This document shows positions 13,974 to 16,636 of a DNA stretch of 16,636 nt, one piece after another. Where the stretch lies: positions 1-16,636 of the forward strand of contig CAZAEQ010000065.1 of assembly GCA_964484185.1 (NCBI GenBank). The letters are read 5' to 3'. Origin of the DNA: F1-120-MAGs238 sp964484185. GTDB lineage: Bacteria; Planctomycetota; Phycisphaerae; Phycisphaerales; UBA1924. Positions within the stretch are counted from its first letter, which is position 1. Every line of letters starts with the position of its first letter. The translations under genes and the position numbers were made by a program. The notes beneath the pieces were generated by a model. The model saw only the letters and a program-made list of their open reading frames with translations. It had not been told where the DNA came from and did not search any database.

Positions 13974-16636
13974 TCAATCTTTTATCAAGGCAGGACGAGT
14001 GCCGCGCAAAAGTACTGGACCAAGCAATCCAGAGGGCAAGAGCGGCACATCTGGCCCGTACCTGGGCGTCGAACTTGCCCACGCCTCTATTTCGAATTGC
14101 AAGGGATCGCGAGCCTGTCCAACAAGGCGATTGTGCCAGACATTCGCGACGCGGACCTCGAGTTCATTCTCGCCTCTTCGAAGCGAGCGAGTTACATCGA
14201 TCTGGTAAGGATACTTCCAAAGTGTGGGAAACACCTGGCCGTTCAGTGTTACGTCAGCCAGGGCTTCTACACGACCCAGATCAAGAATCACGCGAGATTG
14301 GATTTCCGAGGCCATGAACTTGATGTGATAGGCCGCGGTTCCCGAAAAATACTTGACCTTTGGCTCCGGACGCGTCGTCCATGATTTCAATTCATCCAAT
14401 GTCAATGTCTGTTCAGGAAACACAACTTGCCAGGCGCCTGGAATTGCATGGCCGGCCGCGATGGTGATCCATTCGCCTTCCTCCAACACAACCTCGCCCT
14501 GTTTGTCATCAGCGATGTACTCAACGCGAAGCCGCTTGACATGGCGTGGTGCCGGATCGCCTCCAAGCGTCTCGTTGGTTACCGCGGCCACAAGGGTGCC
14601 ATCTCGCACCTGCGCACGAAGCTGCGTTGTCACATCCGCCGAGCCAGAGCCATCTATGGCTTCATAGACCGCTTTGCGAATCTCAAGGCGACCTTCGTTC
14701 GACACTCCGGCTGAGATAGGTCGATAAGAGACTTTTCGAAACACCACGAAGACTGACCCGCGAACCTCAAGTTGCAAGTCGACTTTCATCCCTTCGCCTG
14801 CAGGTTCCGCCCTGATGCGCTCGATAGTGCCAGTGTCCGCATGCCAAAGCTCGCACTCCATTTCGCGAACGCGGAACACCGGTGAGATCGAAAGGACGGA
14901 GTCAGACTGATTCGATATAAAATAAATATCTGCTTCATCTGAATGACGATGCGTAAAGAGTGCTCGCCCTTCCGGAAGGCCCGCGACATCGGGTCCAACA
15001 GAAAGTGAAGATCGGAGATCCGGCCCATCGTGTACCTTGCCACGGAGGGTCTGGGAAAGCTTGCTCACTTCGGAATCGGCATGTGGAAAATTCTGAAGAC
15101 TCGGCGATCGCGTTGGCAATGGACCAAATACCGCCAGCCCCTGTTCAACAAACTCCGCGATCTTTGAAAGCACCTCCGGCCGCATCGTTGCACTTGGTGG
15201 CAAAACTAGAAGCCCATAGCTCATCCCATCTGTAAGCGTCAGTCTTCCACCCACCACTTTCGCTCTGGTCAGCAATACCTCAGCGTTCATGAAGTCATAG
15301 TCGTATCCCGCAGGCAGTGGCGGCTCGCACAGTCCGATCATTTTAGGCGCATCTTCGCCTATGAAGTAAGCCACATCTGCGACATGCAGGCCAGTCTGCA
15401 AGAGATGCGTACACCGCCGCTGGTAATCGATCCACGATCGAGACATTTCAAACCACGTGTTGTGCCGATTGAATTCTGAACCAAACAGCGCACTCATGCC
15501 CGGACGTCGGTCATCGGGCTGGTGGATGTAGACGTGCAGCATGAACTGATTGACGCCTTGACAAAGCGCCCAGTCGCCGCGAACTTTGAGGTCGCGGGGC
15601 GTGTTGACAAAGAACGGCCCACCTGTGAAAGCTTCCGCCCATACTGCGTTCTTTCCGTAAATATGCGCAGCAGATGAAGCGGCACGCAGCTCGATGTCAC
15701 CGAGCGGTCCATTGACCCAGAACTCTCCGGAGATTTCGTCGCACGCGCCACCATACGACAGGAACTCGCCAGGAAACCCGAAGTGACCGTAGTTCTCCAG
15801 CCACATCTTCATATTGCTTTTGGCGCACAGTTCCTGTAACCCGCCGACATATTCACTAGCGACGCGGTCAGCGATGAGCCGCCGCATATCCCACAGAAAT
15901 CGCTCTGAGTGGTCAACGCTCCCGACGACTCTCCCGGTCATGACCGGAAAGAATGGAAGCGGGTCATATCCGTACCTCTCGCGAAAAAGGTCGGCAAAGC
16001 CCTCTGTCCAGTTCTGTGGTCCGCGCTCGTAGCTGTCCGCCACGACGTGTTTCCACGACACTCTTTCCGCCTCAGGCACGCGGCGAATCAGCTCCCCCAG
16101 ATAGCTATCGAAATGGCCCGCCAGGTGCTGGCGGTTCATTTTGTCAACTTCTAATCCGGTCGCGGCCGCGGGAGCGGGGCTGTTTTTGGAACCTGTCGGC
16201 AACATGCCGGCCCGCACAACAACCCAGTCTCCTTCGGGCACATCCCAGTGCAACGTGCCATCTGCATCCATCTGCTTGCTCAGATTCAAGACCGAGCCCG
16301 CCGCAACGATCAGTCCCGGTTCATCAGGCTCCGACGGCAGTGACCACACATACGAGTAGAAGTTCGGTTGCGGATCCTGAAAGACTTTCGCAAGCTGTTT
16401 CTCCATAAATCGCTCAACGCGCGCGGCTTGAGAGACACGCACATCCCCGACATTGCATTCGCGCGAGAATGTCACTCGAAAGAACCTGCCGCGTGTCGGA
16501 GGCAGTGATTCGACAACAACCGCGAGTGGCACCGGACCGACGTTTACATCGAGCTGGTGGCGATCCACACTGAACTGCTTGATCGGTTTGAAAACACTCC
16601 CATCATCGGAGACCGATAGCTCAGCCGATACGCGGA
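13974..16636 (-). CDS. GH106-type alpha-L-rhamnosidase-like glycoside hydrolase (N terminus outside the window)
   Basis: The frame is open to the window edge with 886 visible residues. A GTG at 16568 is internal, because sensible coding sequence continues upstream (AELSVSDDG, then FKPIKQFSVDRHQLD). The central part matches the GH106 pattern: HFDSYLGEL, SYERGPQNWTEGF, RYGYDPLPFFPVMTGR, RFLWDMRRL, KMWLENYGHFG, AASSAAHIYGK, VWAEAFTGGP, GDWALCQGVNQFMLHVYIHQ. Candidate catalytic or active-site acids are the Glu in WLENYG (15795-15797) and in WAEAFTGG (15633-15635). The C-terminal part ends in a beta-sandwich of galactose-binding type (LDLGRVEALADVTLNGQVF). Family members remove L-rhamnose from plant or algal polysaccharides such as rhamnogalacturonan. 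Any signal peptide lies outside the window. The family is clear from motifs; substrate is inferred. Confidence 0.87.
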   Translation of the reverse strand, partial: RVSAELSVSDDGSVFKPIKQFSVDRHQLDVNVGPVPLAVVVESLPPTRGRFFRVTFSRECNVGDVRVSQAARVERFMEKQLAKVFQDPQPNFYSYVWSLPSEPDEPGLIVAAGSVLNLSKQMDADGTLHWDVPEGDWVVVRAGMLPTGSKNSPAPAAATGLEVDKMNRQHLAGHFDSYLGELIRRVPEAERVSWKHVVADSYERGPQNWTEGFADLFRERYGYDPLPFFPVMTGRVVGSVDHSERFLWDMRRLIADRVASEYVGGLQELCAKSNMKMWLENYGHFGFPGEFLSYGGACDEISGEFWVNGPLGDIELRAASSAAHIYGKNAVWAEAFTGGPFFVNTPRDLKVRGDWALCQGVNQFMLHVYIHQPDDRRPGMSALFGSEFNRHNTWFEMSRSWIDYQRRCTHLLQTGLHVADVAYFIGEDAPKMIGLCEPPLPAGYDYDFMNAEVLLTRAKVVGGRLTLTDGMSYGLLVLPPSATMRPEVLSKIAEFVEQGLAVFGPLPTRSPSLQNFPHADSEVSKLSQTLRGKVHDGPDLRSSLSVGPDVAGLPEGRALFTHRHSDEADIYFISNQSDSVLSISPVFRVREMECELWHADTGTIERIRAEPAGEGMKVDLQLEVRGSVFVVFRKVSYRPISAGVSNEGRLEIRKAVYEAIDGSGSADVTTQLRAQVRDGTLVAAVTNETLGGDPAPRHVKRLRVEYIADDKQGEVVLEEGEWITIAAGHAIPGAWQVVFPEQTLTLDELKSWTTRPEPKVKYFSGTAAYHIKFMASEIQSRVILDLGRVEALADVTLNGQVFPTLWKYPYQIDVTRSLRRGENELEVRVANVWHNRLVGQARDPLQFEIEAWASSTPRYGPDVPLLPSGLLGPVLLRGTRPALIKD

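Overview
The window looks like chromosomal DNA of a planctomycete, most likely of class Phycisphaerae. The best evidence is two secreted proteins carrying the Cys-bounded 'GC-type' dockerin typical of that group. A GH106-type alpha-L-rhamnosidase-like enzyme, an 84-residue repeat protein and an ECF sigma factor with a C-terminal extension also fit. No tRNA, rRNA, insertion sequence, integrase or CRISPR array was seen.

Layout. (1) Positions 1-4738, minus strand: two tandem paralogous exported proteins. Each has a signal peptide, PPC-like domains, choice-of-anchor-X-like repeats and a C-terminal dockerin. The left copy runs off the window; the right copy is complete and ends in a perfect hairpin terminator. 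(2) 5064-6852, plus strand: a small SnoaL/NTF2-like protein, then a translationally coupled pair of YeeE/YedE half-transporters for thiosulfate or another sulfur compound. An RpoE-like promoter motif lies upstream of the pair. (3) 6879-10997, minus strand: a co-directional run of TPR lipoprotein, SGNH hydrolase, class I methyltransferase and an ECF sigma factor with a cysteine-rich C-terminal tail. (4) 11219-12643, plus strand: a CstB-like persulfide dioxygenase fused to two rhodanese domains, only the second with a catalytic cysteine. (5) 12665-16636, minus strand: the GH106-like enzyme, its N terminus outside the window, followed 49 bases later by a membrane-anchored protein of four repeats.

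How the genes may work together. The YeeE/YedE pair and the persulfide dioxygenase-rhodanese fusion form a plausible module for sulfur import and (per)sulfide detoxification. The ECF sigma gene sits convergent to the transporter pair, and an ECF-type promoter lies in front of that pair; a regulatory link is an inference. The dockerin proteins and the rhamnosidase-like enzyme suggest life on complex polysaccharides with an elaborate cell surface.

Several genes have clear Shine-Dalgarno sequences (dockerin genes, second YeeE, TPR protein, persulfide dioxygenase). Others (methyltransferase, SGNH hydrolase, sigma factor) have none that is obvious, so their starts are less certain.
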